Assembly (NCBI GenBank): GCA_949299935.1 | Contig: CASGCE010000008.1 | Coordinates: 27,163 to 91,162, forward strand | From: an uncultured bacterium | GTDB lineage: Bacteria > Cyanobacteriota > Vampirovibrionia > Gastranaerophilales > Gastranaerophilaceae | Direction of reading: 5' to 3' | DNA: 64,000 bases | Shown: piece by piece, positions 46,618-56,084 of the stretch | Numbering within the stretch: position 1 is the first letter of the stretch | Layout of the letters: each line of letters opens with the position of its first letter | Notes under the pieces: model-generated | The model's input: only the letters and a program-made list of their open reading frames with translations | Told to the model about the DNA's origin: nothing | Database searches by the model: none | Translations under genes and position numbers: made by a program

Positions 46618-47765
46618 CAAAACATCCCCGGTCTTCGTTTTTTTGTTTCTGTTTTCTTGACGTTTGTTGAACCTGTTAATACAAGATCGCCTTCTTTTAT
46701 TTCGTCAGTTATTACTTCAAATTTTGAATCGTCACTCGCTCCTTGTTCTATGTCTATTCGTATCGGCTTATTGTTTTTTAACAACCATATACCTTGATTT
46801 TTATATTTTTGTCCGTCGGTTTCGGGTGTGAATTTTAACGCTATATTCGGCACACAAAGTACGTCTTCCTTCTTGTCGGTTATTATCGATACATTTGCTG
46901 TCATACCGGGAATAAGCTTTAAATCTTCATTTTTTACGTTTACTATTACCACGTAGGTAACAACGTTTGAAACTGTTGTCGGTGAAATCCTTACCTGAGT
47001 TACTTTGCCTGAAAAATCACTGTCCGGATACCCGTCTAATGTGTAGGTGACGTCTTGTCCCACTTTAACTTTGCCTATGTCCGCCTCTGAAACGTTTACT
47101 TCTATTTGCGTGTTGGTTAAATCTTGTGCTATTGTAAATAATTCCGGTGCTTGAAAACTCGCCGCTACCGGTTGCCCAAGGTCTATTTCTCTCGAAATTA
47201 TTGTGCCGTCTACAGGTGCTATTATTTTTGTGTAACCTAAATTGGTCATTGCAGTGTTGTAGGTTGCTTGTGCCTGTGAAATTTGCGCTTTTGCTGAATT
47301 GACTTGTGCTTTGTTCGCTAAATAATCACTTTGTGCCTGATCAAGCTCACTTTTTGCTATAAAGTTCTTTGCATACAGGTTTTTATATCGATTGTATGTT
47401 TTTGTGGACATATCTAAAACTGCCTGTGCATTAGCCAGATTTGCTCGTGCATTATTTATTTGCGCCGCAGCTTGGTCTACAGATGCTTGAAAGTTCGCTG
47501 GATCTATTTGGGCTAGTATTTGCCCTTTTTTTACTTGTGAATTGAAATCTACATATATCTCTTTTATTAACCCTGATACTGTGGAACCTACACTGACTGT
47601 ATTTACAGGATTTACGGTGCCCGATGCCTCAACAACCTCAGTTATTGTACAGCGTTTTATTTTTCGGGTTTCGTATTTTACTCCGTTTGATTTTATGTTC
47701 AGTGTTACAAGAATTATTGCTGTCGCTATTGCTGTTGCTATAATTATTAACTGTTTTCTCTTCAT
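46617..47765 (-). CDS. periplasmic adaptor (MacA/HlyD family)
   Basis: Links the inner-membrane MacB-type pump to TolC. N-terminal helix (about 6-24), lipoyl half-motifs (SGLIKEIYVDFNSQVKKGQI and KIIAPVDGTIISREIDLGQP) on both sides of a long alpha-hairpin (about 90-170) with heptad repeats rich in Ala and Gln, then beta-barrel and membrane-proximal domains. At 382 aa the size matches MacA. It overlaps the ATPase and starts immediately after the TolC-like gene. Confidence 0.94.
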   Translation of the reverse strand: MKRKQLIIIATAIATAIILVTLNIKSNGVKYETRKIKRCTITEVVEASGTVNPVNTVSVGSTVSGLIKEIYVDFNSQVKKGQILAQIDPANFQASVDQAAAQINNARANLANAQAVLDMSTKTYNRYKNLYAKNFIAKSELDQAQSDYLANKAQVNSAKAQISQAQATYNTAMTNLGYTKIIAPVDGTIISREIDLGQPVAASFQAPELFTIAQDLTNTQIEVNVSEADIGKVKVGQDVTYTLDGYPDSDFSGKVTQVRISPTTVSNVVTYVVIVNVKNEDLKLIPGMTANVSIITDKKEDVLCVPNIALKFTPETDGQKYKNQGIWLLKNNKPIRIDIEQGASDDSKFEVITDEIKEGDLVLTGSTNVKKTETKKRRPGMF

Positions 47766-49226
47766 TTAATTCACTTCCTCAATCGTTATCGTTATATCCT
47801 GCTGTAAGGCTATGGCTTTTTCCAGCCCCGCACGTGCTACATTATAATTATATACCGTTTGTACATAACTATGTTGTGCATTGTTATATTGAACCTTCGC
47901 GTCCTGCAACTCTATAAAGTCGCCCAGACCGACGGAATACCTCCCGTCTGCAAGTTCGAAATTCTCCAATGTTTGCCTGACTTTTACAGCTAACAAAGGT
48001 ATTTGTTTTTCTAATTCTATCATATTTATGTATGCATTTTGTACCTCAAAATATACGTTCTGTTTTAAAAGATCTATTTCGTTTTGCGCTAACCGGACTT
48101 GCAGCTTGCCCGCATCTATTTCGTGTTTTTTACCTAAAATATTTATGCTGCTTGATAATGTTAGTCCTACGTTGAAAGAATTTGTTGAATTTGTATCTCG
48201 ATATCCGTATCCCGCATTTGCCGTTAGTTCAGGATAATATTCACGTTTTATGTATAACAGATTCTCCTCCATTGCCTTTAATGTGGCATCGTATGCTTTT
48301 ATATCGGGTCGGTTTTGATAGGCTAATTCTACTGATTTCTCAAAAGTGTATGGAAATTCCTCAAATTTATAATCTGTCAAAATGTCTGTTTTTTCAACTT
48401 TTGAAACAAGCTTTGCATCGGATACTTCATCAGGAAGTGCATCTATGTTGTTCTTTTGATCCAATTCCGCAAGGTCTATGTATGTTGTACTTAAATGGAA
48501 GGTCTCTGTCGGCTCAATTTGGTAGTCGGGCGTGAAAGCTATGTACATTGAATTATTTAGATTTACCATAGCATTTTTGTAAGCCTTTTCCGCATCTACC
48601 AGTATTACTTTGGAATTACTTAAATTAACTTCCGCGTTTACAAGGTCTATTTTTGATTTTATACCTTCGTCAAAGTAAGCTTTTGTCCTTTGATAGTTTC
48701 TTTCATTTATTTGAACATTTGCCTTGTTTATGTCTACCGCCGCTTTCGCCGCAAGTACACCGTAATAATTCGTTTTTACTTCGTATATTGTATCAAGTAC
48801 TCCATCGTTAAAATTGAATAATGCTGTTATCAGATTGAATTTTTGCATACGTATGTTCGCATTTGTTTTACCAAAATTCCATATCAGCTGGTTTAGCGAT
48901 GCCTCTACGTTGTAGGTGTTTCTATTGTTTATCATGTTTCCATAGCGCGCTGAACTGCTTGTGTTGTTATAGGTGTACCCTGTACTCACACCTATTGTCG
49001 GAAAATATGCCGATTTTGCTATTCCTACATTGCTTTTTGATACTCCGTAATTGTATTTATTCCTCTTTATTACCGGACTGTTTTTCAATGCTATTTTTAT
49101 GCAATCTGTTAGTGTAAGTATACTGTCATTTTGTATGCTTATTTCTTCTATTGCGCAACAGCTAACGCTTGTCAGCATAATAACAGATACGCATAGTAAC
49201 ATATATTTTTTTATATTATGAAGCAA
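47766..49226 (-). CDS. TolC-family outer membrane efflux protein
   Basis: The outer-membrane channel of the tripartite system. The start is a TTG with GAGGA upstream, then a signal peptide (to about residue 25). Two OEP repeats follow, each with long coiled-coil helices (about 40-235 and 290-486) and the usual NPRPDIKAYDA-like region (QNRPDIKAYDA) at the second repeat. At 486 aa the length is typical. It is the first gene of the operon, so all parts of the exporter are made together. Substrates are unknown. Confidence 0.93.
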   Translation of the reverse strand: MLHNIKKYMLLCVSVIMLTSVSCCAIEEISIQNDSILTLTDCIKIALKNSPVIKRNKYNYGVSKSNVGIAKSAYFPTIGVSTGYTYNNTSSSARYGNMINNRNTYNVEASLNQLIWNFGKTNANIRMQKFNLITALFNFNDGVLDTIYEVKTNYYGVLAAKAAVDINKANVQINERNYQRTKAYFDEGIKSKIDLVNAEVNLSNSKVILVDAEKAYKNAMVNLNNSMYIAFTPDYQIEPTETFHLSTTYIDLAELDQKNNIDALPDEVSDAKLVSKVEKTDILTDYKFEEFPYTFEKSVELAYQNRPDIKAYDATLKAMEENLLYIKREYYPELTANAGYGYRDTNSTNSFNVGLTLSSSINILGKKHEIDAGKLQVRLAQNEIDLLKQNVYFEVQNAYINMIELEKQIPLLAVKVRQTLENFELADGRYSVGLGDFIELQDAKVQYNNAQHSYVQTVYNYNVARAGLEKAIALQQDITITIEEVN

Positions 49227-49295
49227 AACTGCTATCCTCGTTTTTTATATAACGATTTAAACATGGTTTTTGTTCATTTTAATCATTTATTCAAA

Positions 49296-50762
49296 TTAAT
49301 TTTGTTTTATTTGCCAGAAATCACGTTGAAATATTACTAAAAATGGAACTAATTCCAAACGCCCGACAAGCATATTTATTATAAAAATTATTTTTGTAGA
49401 TATATGAAGATTACTATAATTCCCCATAGGACCTATTGCTCCGAATCCTGGCCCGCAATCCCCAAGCGTTGTAATAGCTCCGCTTATACCTATTGTTGCA
49501 TCTTGTTCTATTAACGTTACCAGAAGTGAGGTTGCTGTGAATATAAAGAAATAGAAAAATATAAACACTACAATTTGTCTTATAATTTCCGGTTGTACTA
49601 ATGTATTGTCTATTTTTATATTGAATACTGCATTTGGATGCAAGATCCTGAAAATTTCGCTTTTCATAGATTTGAATACCAAAATCCATCTTGTCATTTT
49701 AACACCGCCGCCTGCTGAACCAGCACATGAACCTGTAAACATCGCAATGAATAACAGCAGCTTTGAACTGAAACTCCATTGCGCACAATCTTCACAAGCA
49801 CTGCCCGTTGAGGTGGTATAACTTATTACCTGATATACAGCTGCCGTTATGGCATCATATACTTTATAATGGTCATTTATGTACAATGCTGACGCAACAA
49901 GGATTGATAATACCACGACAATACCTGTGTAAACCCTAAATTCTTCACTTTTAAACAGCAAAAACGGGTTTTTTTGTCTGATTACACGAAGTTGTAACAG
50001 AAAGCTCGCACCTGATATGAACATGAAAAACGTTACTATCCAGGTTATTAAGTTCGAATTATAACCCATAATGCTTTGTGCATTTGGTGAAAACCCACCT
50101 GCAGCAAGTGTTGACAGTGCGTTACATAGTGCATCAAATTTTGGCATGCCCGCCCAGTACAGTAAAACTGCCGCCAGTATCGTTAAGCCTGTATAAATCC
50201 CCCACAATGCTGAGGCTGTATTACGGATTCGCGGCGATAATTTTTCCTCTGTCGGACCTGGTGCTTCGGCATAAAACATCTGCCTGCCCGCCACTGCAAA
50301 TTGCGGAAGTACAGCCACAAATAATACGATTATTCCCATACCTCCCAGCCACTGGGTGAAAGCACGCCAGAAAAATAATGTCTTTGGATAATTATAATGT
50401 GTTAGTATCGTTGCTCCTGTCGTTGTTATACCAGATACTGATTCAAATATGCTGTCTGTTAAGTTTATTCCGTAAAATAAATATGGTATGCAAGCTATTA
50501 ATCCGAAAATTATCCACGATAATGCTACTATGAACAATGCCTCAGATTTTTTTATGTCATTTAGATTTTCGATTTCTCCGTTCGCATTTGAAAGTTTTTT
50601 AAACACCTGTCCGAGTATTATTGATATTATCCCCGAACTTAAAAACGGTATTACCGAATAAAAATCCCGGTAATATAATGCTACAATTATTGGAAATAAC
50701 AACGTTATTCCAACATATTTTATAACCAGCCCTATTGAATAAAACAGATAGTTTAAGCGCAT
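49296..50762 (-). CDS. trkH: Trk-type potassium uptake protein TrkH
   Basis: An integral membrane K+ (or Na+/K+) channel protein with the four-fold M1-P-M2 design. Selectivity-filter-like segments are visible as SGITTTGATI, LAAGGFSPN, TGSACEDC and TTLGDCGPGFG. At 488 aa the length is normal. Its start overlaps the trkA stop by 1 base, so the gating subunit and channel are co-translated. Confidence 0.94.
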   Translation of the reverse strand: MRLNYLFYSIGLVIKYVGITLLFPIIVALYYRDFYSVIPFLSSGIISIILGQVFKKLSNANGEIENLNDIKKSEALFIVALSWIIFGLIACIPYLFYGINLTDSIFESVSGITTTGATILTHYNYPKTLFFWRAFTQWLGGMGIIVLFVAVLPQFAVAGRQMFYAEAPGPTEEKLSPRIRNTASALWGIYTGLTILAAVLLYWAGMPKFDALCNALSTLAAGGFSPNAQSIMGYNSNLITWIVTFFMFISGASFLLQLRVIRQKNPFLLFKSEEFRVYTGIVVVLSILVASALYINDHYKVYDAITAAVYQVISYTTSTGSACEDCAQWSFSSKLLLFIAMFTGSCAGSAGGGVKMTRWILVFKSMKSEIFRILHPNAVFNIKIDNTLVQPEIIRQIVVFIFFYFFIFTATSLLVTLIEQDATIGISGAITTLGDCGPGFGAIGPMGNYSNLHISTKIIFIINMLVGRLELVPFLVIFQRDFWQIKQN

Positions 50763-52090
50763 TATCCCACCTTGAAAAATTCCTTGATACTGTCTGCGTC
50801 TTCAGCTTTCGTAAATGTTATAAGTACATCATTTGTCCTTATACGGGTGTTACCTTTTGGAATTATTACGACATTTTTTCTGTGTATCGCACCTATAATC
50901 GCTCTTGCCGGAAGCGTTAATTCCATTATCATTTTATCGTTGAATTCTTCTTTTACGGTTATTTCCAATACTTCACCTTGACCCTGTTCTACTGTCGCAA
51001 GTATATCAACGTTGTTTTCTTCTAAATCATTTTTTACCTCGTTTATTGCGGAATTTTTTGGTGATATCGCTATATCAATTCCAACTTTCTCAAACAATGG
51101 TATATTTAAAACTTTAGAAACACGTGCTATTACTCGTTTTACTCCCAGTTGTTTGCATAAAAGTGAACATAACAAATTCCTTTCGTCATTATTAGTAACG
51201 CTTATTACTACATCACTTGAGCCTATTTCTTCTTCATCCAGGATTTTTAAGTTGGTACCGTCACCGTGTATTACCAGAGTGTGTTCAAGCGTTTGTGCTA
51301 AGTATTGACACCTTTCATAATCCTTCTCAATTATTTTTGTTTTTATTCTTAAGTCATCAAGACTTTTGGCAAGCATGGCACCTACGTTGCCTCCGCCTAT
51401 TATTGCTGCTGATTTTACCTGTTCTTTTTCGTGGAAAAATGTCCCTGCCAGTACGTCAAGCGAATGAGGGGTACCCATAAATATGAGTTTATCTTCTTCA
51501 AGAATTTCCGTATCACCGTTTGGTATGAATAACTGGCAGTCCCGTGTAAGCCCTACTATAATGGTATCTTTGGTAAATCCGATATCTTTCAGTTTTCGGT
51601 TAATTATTGATAAGCCGGGTTTTACTTTGTATTCCAAAAGCCGTGCTTTACCATCTGCAAAATTTTCAACATCAAGTGCGTGCGCAACGGTTACTATCCT
51701 GAATATATCTTGTGTCAGCAACTCCTCAGGCCAAATTATATAATCTATAAAAAGTCCGCAGTAATCATTAGGGCTTAATGCATTTTTGTATTCATCTTTG
51801 CTTACAAAACATATTGTACGCACTCCACCTGCCTTCTTTGCAGCAAGACAGGCAACTATATTTGCTTCGTCCGTTGCAGTACAGGCAATGAATACGTCGG
51901 CATTTCTTATATCCGCCTGTTTCAACACATCGGTATCTGTCGCGTTACCCTGTACAAAACTTATGTCTAATTTGTTGAATTCGTCTGTACGATTTTCCTC
52001 TTTATCTATTATCGTTATATCGTGGTCCTCGAAGAACTCTGTCGCCAATAAACATCCAACTTCCGTAGCACCAAAAATTATAATCTTCAT
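50762..52090 (-). CDS. trkA: Trk potassium uptake regulator TrkA
   Basis: The cytoplasmic gating ring subunit for TrkH. It has two RCK_N Rossmann domains, starting at MKIIIFGATEVGCLLATEF and SAAIIGGGNVGAMLAKSLDD, each followed by an RCK_C domain. At 442 aa it is the full tandem form. NAD(H)/ATP-type nucleotides are the usual ligands. It follows YggT by 6 bp with no strong Shine-Dalgarno site of its own, so it is probably translated by re-initiation. Confidence 0.94.
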   Translation of the reverse strand: MKIIIFGATEVGCLLATEFFEDHDITIIDKEENRTDEFNKLDISFVQGNATDTDVLKQADIRNADVFIACTATDEANIVACLAAKKAGGVRTICFVSKDEYKNALSPNDYCGLFIDYIIWPEELLTQDIFRIVTVAHALDVENFADGKARLLEYKVKPGLSIINRKLKDIGFTKDTIIVGLTRDCQLFIPNGDTEILEEDKLIFMGTPHSLDVLAGTFFHEKEQVKSAAIIGGGNVGAMLAKSLDDLRIKTKIIEKDYERCQYLAQTLEHTLVIHGDGTNLKILDEEEIGSSDVVISVTNNDERNLLCSLLCKQLGVKRVIARVSKVLNIPLFEKVGIDIAISPKNSAINEVKNDLEENNVDILATVEQGQGEVLEITVKEEFNDKMIMELTLPARAIIGAIHRKNVVIIPKGNTRIRTNDVLITFTKAEDADSIKEFFKVG

Positions 52091-52096
52091 ATCATA

Positions 52097-52366
52097 TTAC
52101 CGTATTATAGTCATCAGTCCATAAACTATGACGCTTTGTACTATCTGTAAAACTATTAACGCAACAATGGGTGAAAAGTCAAGTCCGTTTAACGGCGGTA
52201 TCCAACGCCTGAATAAGTTCAAATAAATGTCTGTTATTTGCCTCAGGGTCTGCCATGGCTGAATTTCCCATCTTATGCTTGGTATCCAGCTTAAAAATAT
52301 CCTTAATATTATTAAGAAAAAATATAAGTTGAATATATTATTTACACCTTGCAATAAGCTATGCAT
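52097..52366 (-). CDS. YggT family membrane protein
   Basis: A small integral membrane protein with two hydrophobic helices (about 8-28 and 65-85) and the YggT motif of the form RIFLSWIPSI ... PWQTLRQITDIYLNLFRRWIPP. The family is linked to cell division or osmotic response in other bacteria, and cyanobacterial and plastid members (YlmG) affect nucleoid and thylakoid arrangement. AAAGGAT precedes the ATG. It lies between mtnP and trkA in one leftward run. Confidence 0.88.
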   Translation of the reverse strand: MHSLLQGVNNIFNLYFFLIILRIFLSWIPSIRWEIQPWQTLRQITDIYLNLFRRWIPPLNGLDFSPIVALIVLQIVQSVIVYGLMTIIR

Positions 52367-52380
52367 ACTTTAATCCTTTC

Positions 52381-53184
52381 TTATAGTTGTGATTGTTTTT
52401 TTGTTAATGCACACTCACAATTATTTCGCTCTGCGGGAATATTCACTATCATGTTAAACAAAAGTGATTTAAGATTTGCCACATTGTTGTTGAAAACCTC
52501 AATTACGGAATGATGTGAAACCGGGGGTACATCACCTACAAGCCCTGCATCATAATCCGTTATTAAAGAGATATTCAAAGGACACATATCAAGCTCTTTT
52601 ACCAGATAAGCTTCGGGGAACGCAGACATATTAATTACCTGCCAACCCTGATTTGTAAAAAACCTTGATTCTGCTTTTGTTGAAAATCTCGGTCCGTTAA
52701 TCACAACAACGGTGCCATTTTCATGAATATTAATGCCAAGTTTTTTACCCTCTGCAATAGCGAGTTTTCGTAACTCTGGGCAATAAGGATCAGCAGCAGA
52801 AGGGTGGGTTACAACCGGGCCTTCAAAAAATGTTGTTTTTCTGCCGTCCGTCCAATCTACAAATTGGTCACATATTACAAAATCGCCCGGTTTTACTTCT
52901 TTTTGTAGGCTCCCTGCTGCACAAGGCGAAATTACTCGCTCGCAACCTATTGACTTCATTGCCCATACGTTTGCCCTGTAATTGATTAAATGCGGCAAGA
53001 TGGTGTGATTACGTCCGTGACGCGGCATAAATGCAACCTTATGTTGTCCGATTTTCCCCAGAAATATGTTATCACTAGGCATTCCATATGGGGTTTCAAC
53101 TTTTATTTCTTCTATATCATCAAGAAATTTGTAAAATCCGGAACCGCCAAACACTCCTATTTTTGCCAATTTTTTTTGCTCCAT
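52381..53184 (-). CDS. mtnP: S-methyl-5'-thioadenosine phosphorylase
   Basis: Splits methylthioadenosine to adenine and methylthioribose 1-phosphate. It has the MTAP motifs GGSGFYKF, MPRHGRNHTILPH, SPCAAGSLQ, INGPRFSTKAE, INMSAFPEAYL and TDYDAG, the latter with purine-specific Asp residues. At 267 aa the length is normal. GAGGG precedes the ATG. No other methionine-salvage gene is nearby. Confidence 0.94.
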   Translation of the reverse strand: MEQKKLAKIGVFGGSGFYKFLDDIEEIKVETPYGMPSDNIFLGKIGQHKVAFMPRHGRNHTILPHLINYRANVWAMKSIGCERVISPCAAGSLQKEVKPGDFVICDQFVDWTDGRKTTFFEGPVVTHPSAADPYCPELRKLAIAEGKKLGINIHENGTVVVINGPRFSTKAESRFFTNQGWQVINMSAFPEAYLVKELDMCPLNISLITDYDAGLVGDVPPVSHHSVIEVFNNNVANLKSLLFNMIVNIPAERNNCECALTKKQSQL

Positions 53185-53475
53185 TTTTATCCCTCTTATT
53201 GTTTACAAAATTTATTTTACCATAAACAAATTATAATGACATACATCAACGTACCAAATATCAATTGTTTGATTTGAAAAATGTTAAGCTGCAAAAACTC
53301 TTATATTAGTTGTCTTTAAGGTGCTTTGTCGTTGTGTTTTTTTTCGGGACTTGAAATTTTAAATTTTTGTATTACCATATAGGTATAAAAGTTTATTCCA
53401 AAAAGTTAATATTTAAGCAAAAAACCGTTTAAAGAAGGCTTGGAGGATTTCAATTTACAACCAGAGGATCAAATT
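53185..53475. other. divergent intergenic region
   Basis: Nothing coding is supported between mtnP and the lytic transglycosylase. A TATAAA at 53384-53389 could be a -10 box for the rightward gene but has no good -35. I searched by eye for the cyclic di-GMP and ydaO riboswitch cores and saw neither. Confidence 0.5.
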
Positions 53476-54093
53476 TTGAAGAAATTATTACTATTCACTA
53501 TTGCAATAGTATTTATGTCTTGCACACAGGTATACGCAACGGACGTGAATACAATCAAAGCGACTATAGTAAAACATTCTATTGAAATGGGAGTTGATCC
53601 GGCTATAGCATTGAGTATTGCAAGAGCAGAATCAGGTTTCCGCCATGAAGCAAGAAGTGCATACGGCGCTGTAGGTGTATTTCAGTTGATGCCTTCTACA
53701 GCCAAGAGAATGGGGCTTAACGCATATTCTTTGAATGATAATATTAAAGGCGGCATTATGTACTACAAAAATATGTATAAAATGTTCGGATCAATGGAAC
53801 TGGCACTTGCTGCGTACAACGCAGGTCCCGGTAACGTCAAAAAATATAACAATAAAGTACCTCCTTATGCGGAAACAAGGAGATTCATTGCGAAAATTAT
53901 GACGGATTACAACAGATTAAAGGCAAATCCTGATCCGGCAATGTTAAATGCCGTAAAGACTCAACAGCCTGTCGCTACGGTTCAGCCTGCTCCTGCTCCT
54001 GTAGTTTCTAATGTTGAGGACAAGTTACAGTTGGAAATTTTGGAGGAAAATCCTCTTGATTTGGAATTAAATTTGGAAACTTTCTCCATTTAG
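53476..54093 (+). CDS. lytic transglycosylase (SLT domain)
   Basis: Cleaves peptidoglycan glycan strands to 1,6-anhydro products in the periplasm. The start is a TTG preceded by GAGGATC, which begins a signal peptide (KKLLLFTIAIVFMSC ... VYA). A Cys lies near the cleavage site, but VYA fits ordinary signal peptidase better than a lipobox. The SLT fold shows SIARAESGF with the catalytic Glu, GAVGVFQLMPSTA and ALAAYNAGPGNV. A Pro/Ala-rich tail follows residue 160. A terminator follows. Confidence 0.92.
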   Translation: MKKLLLFTIAIVFMSCTQVYATDVNTIKATIVKHSIEMGVDPAIALSIARAESGFRHEARSAYGAVGVFQLMPSTAKRMGLNAYSLNDNIKGGIMYYKNMYKMFGSMELALAAYNAGPGNVKKYNNKVPPYAETRRFIAKIMTDYNRLKANPDPAMLNAVKTQQPVATVQPAPAPVVSNVEDKLQLEILEENPLDLELNLETFSI

Positions 54094-54112
54094 TTTTGAT
54101 ATTAAAAGTATA

Positions 54113-54137
54113 AGCGGCATTATGGTGCCGCTTTTTT
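54113..54137 (+). terminator. terminator after the lytic transglycosylase
   Basis: AGCGGCA / TGCCGCT, a 7-bp stem with a 6-nt loop, followed directly by a run of T. Confidence 0.9.
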
Positions 54138-54229
54138 ATGTTAATTTTTGTAACATTTTATTTTAGTTATTAAAGACGAGATAAAAAAACACCGTAAACG
54201 CATGTATATACAAGTATTGAAAGGAAACT

Positions 54230-56059
54230 ATGGGTTTAGCGGCATCACAAGCAAGATTATTAAGTATAACTGCAAGGTTATCAGATAATGAGCTGCATTC
54301 TCAGCAAATATCTAATTCTAAAGTACGACTTGCTGATAAAACACAAGAAGCCAGTGAGGAATACATTAATGCCTTGAATGCTACTAAACTGACGTACAAA
54401 ACTTATGACGCAAGCGGAAATGCTACTGAGGTAGCGCTTACACCTGCTGTAATGTACCAATATGGAGATTTAAAAAATCAATACGGCATTTCAAACTCAT
54501 CCGGTCAGTTGCTGATAAGTTCAACGGATGCTGCTAATTTTCAAGCAAGTAATGATATTGATGAATTTCTCCAATTATATGGTGTACAACTTGTTTCTAA
54601 CCAGCAGTTTTTTAATTCTTTACAATCGATATACGGTGCTAATTACAGTAATTTTTATGATGTTAATACAGATAGCTCTTTAGTCAATTGGAGCGGATTT
54701 AACATCTCCAATTGGTCAAGCAGCGTTGATCAGAGTATGACAGAACAGCAATATCAAACTTGGATGAATCAAATTTCGGGAATTACTCTTACTGGTTATG
54801 AATCCGGTTTATACGGCAATTTGATTAGTGAATTATTTTCAAATGCACCTGCTTATCCAGGCGAGGAGCCGCAGGCGCCTGCCGCAGTTGAAATGCCTGA
54901 TTTTGCTAATTTGGCAAATGCATATAACGATTCTCAATGCTATGATGCGGTAAGTGCTTCTGCTCTTGGAATTGGACATATGGAGCATAATCTTGCTGCA
55001 CTAATTTGGTCAACAGATGCTTTTGGTACGGATAATAATGGGCAGATTACAAATTCTGATGGGACAATTACTATTATAAATCATGATGATGGATATAACA
55101 CAGGCTGGGGATTTTCCTTGACTAATTTTAATTTTATTGATGAAGATGGTACAGGTAAAAATTTAATAGATGCACTCAAAAGTGAGGATATTGCAGATTA
55201 TGCCTGTGTGCAGGAACTTGTTCAGAATTTAATAGATTTATATTGTGATGTAATAAATTATTTAGTAGAAAATAACTGTATACATCCAACAGTTTCTACG
55301 CAATTGGAGCCTGATTCTTACACATTACAGTCAACAGCTGAGGCTAAAACTGCAGAAGAATTATTTGCAGATTGGGAACAATTCTATGCGGATCTTGCCG
55401 GATTAACCGAAAAAGGAGAAGCTGAGTACCAAGAAAAAATGCAGCAACAGCAGGAACAATATCAACATGATTACGCAGTCTGGTCAGACGCTTGGCTTGA
55501 TGTATATTCTTGGCTAAATAATTGTAACGCACTTTATAATGATTATATAGCCAGTTTAACTAATCTTCCCACAAGGTTAATCCCTGATGAAGATGATTCA
55601 AAAACTTCTTGGTACACAAACTTATGGCACAGAATAAATGGTGAAAGTGATCGTAAGTCAGCTGACGGCATAGCTGGTAAATATTATAAACAGCTTGACG
55701 ATAATTTATTAACAAGTCAGGCGTGGCTTCAATTTGCGTTGGAGCATGGTATTGTTACTATGGAGCAAGTGCAATTTGTAGATGAATCAGAAGACGGTAC
55801 GGGTTTAAAAAATACCAGATGGACATCGATAATATATAGTTCATGTACAGACATATCAACAACTGAAGACGAAGTTGCCATAGCAGCTGCTGAAGCTGAA
55901 TATAATAAAAAATTAAATGAACTTGAGGCCAAAGACAAAAAATACGACAACGACATTAAAAAACTTGATACTGAGCATAATGCACTTCAGACCGAATATG
56001 AATCAGTAAAAAGTGTTATCGAAAAAAATACCGAACGATCATTCAAGGCATTTTCTTAA
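54230..56059 (+). CDS. large hypothetical protein with coiled-coil ends, 609 aa
   Basis: No named family is recognised. The N-terminus (MGLAASQARLLSITARLSDN) is an amphipathic helix with a sequence style that I have seen in several proteins of Gastranaerophilales, and the C-terminus is a long charged coiled coil (about residues 545-605) ending SFKAFS. The middle is acidic and rich in Asn, Gln, Ser, Tyr and Trp, with no membrane helix and no signal peptide. The layout (helical ends, variable centre) resembles secreted hook- or needle-like structural proteins, but this is only a comparison of shape. AAAGGA precedes the ATG. It stands alone between a terminator and a convergent peptidase gene. 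Confidence 0.7.
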   Translation: MGLAASQARLLSITARLSDNELHSQQISNSKVRLADKTQEASEEYINALNATKLTYKTYDASGNATEVALTPAVMYQYGDLKNQYGISNSSGQLLISSTDAANFQASNDIDEFLQLYGVQLVSNQQFFNSLQSIYGANYSNFYDVNTDSSLVNWSGFNISNWSSSVDQSMTEQQYQTWMNQISGITLTGYESGLYGNLISELFSNAPAYPGEEPQAPAAVEMPDFANLANAYNDSQCYDAVSASALGIGHMEHNLAALIWSTDAFGTDNNGQITNSDGTITIINHDDGYNTGWGFSLTNFNFIDEDGTGKNLIDALKSEDIADYACVQELVQNLIDLYCDVINYLVENNCIHPTVSTQLEPDSYTLQSTAEAKTAEELFADWEQFYADLAGLTEKGEAEYQEKMQQQQEQYQHDYAVWSDAWLDVYSWLNNCNALYNDYIASLTNLPTRLIPDEDDSKTSWYTNLWHRINGESDRKSADGIAGKYYKQLDDNLLTSQAWLQFALEHGIVTMEQVQFVDESEDGTGLKNTRWTSIIYSSCTDISTTEDEVAIAAAEAEYNKKLNELEAKDKKYDNDIKKLDTEHNALQTEYESVKSVIEKNTERSFKAFS

Positions 56060-56084
56060 AAGAAAGCTTTAGAGGTATTTAAAT

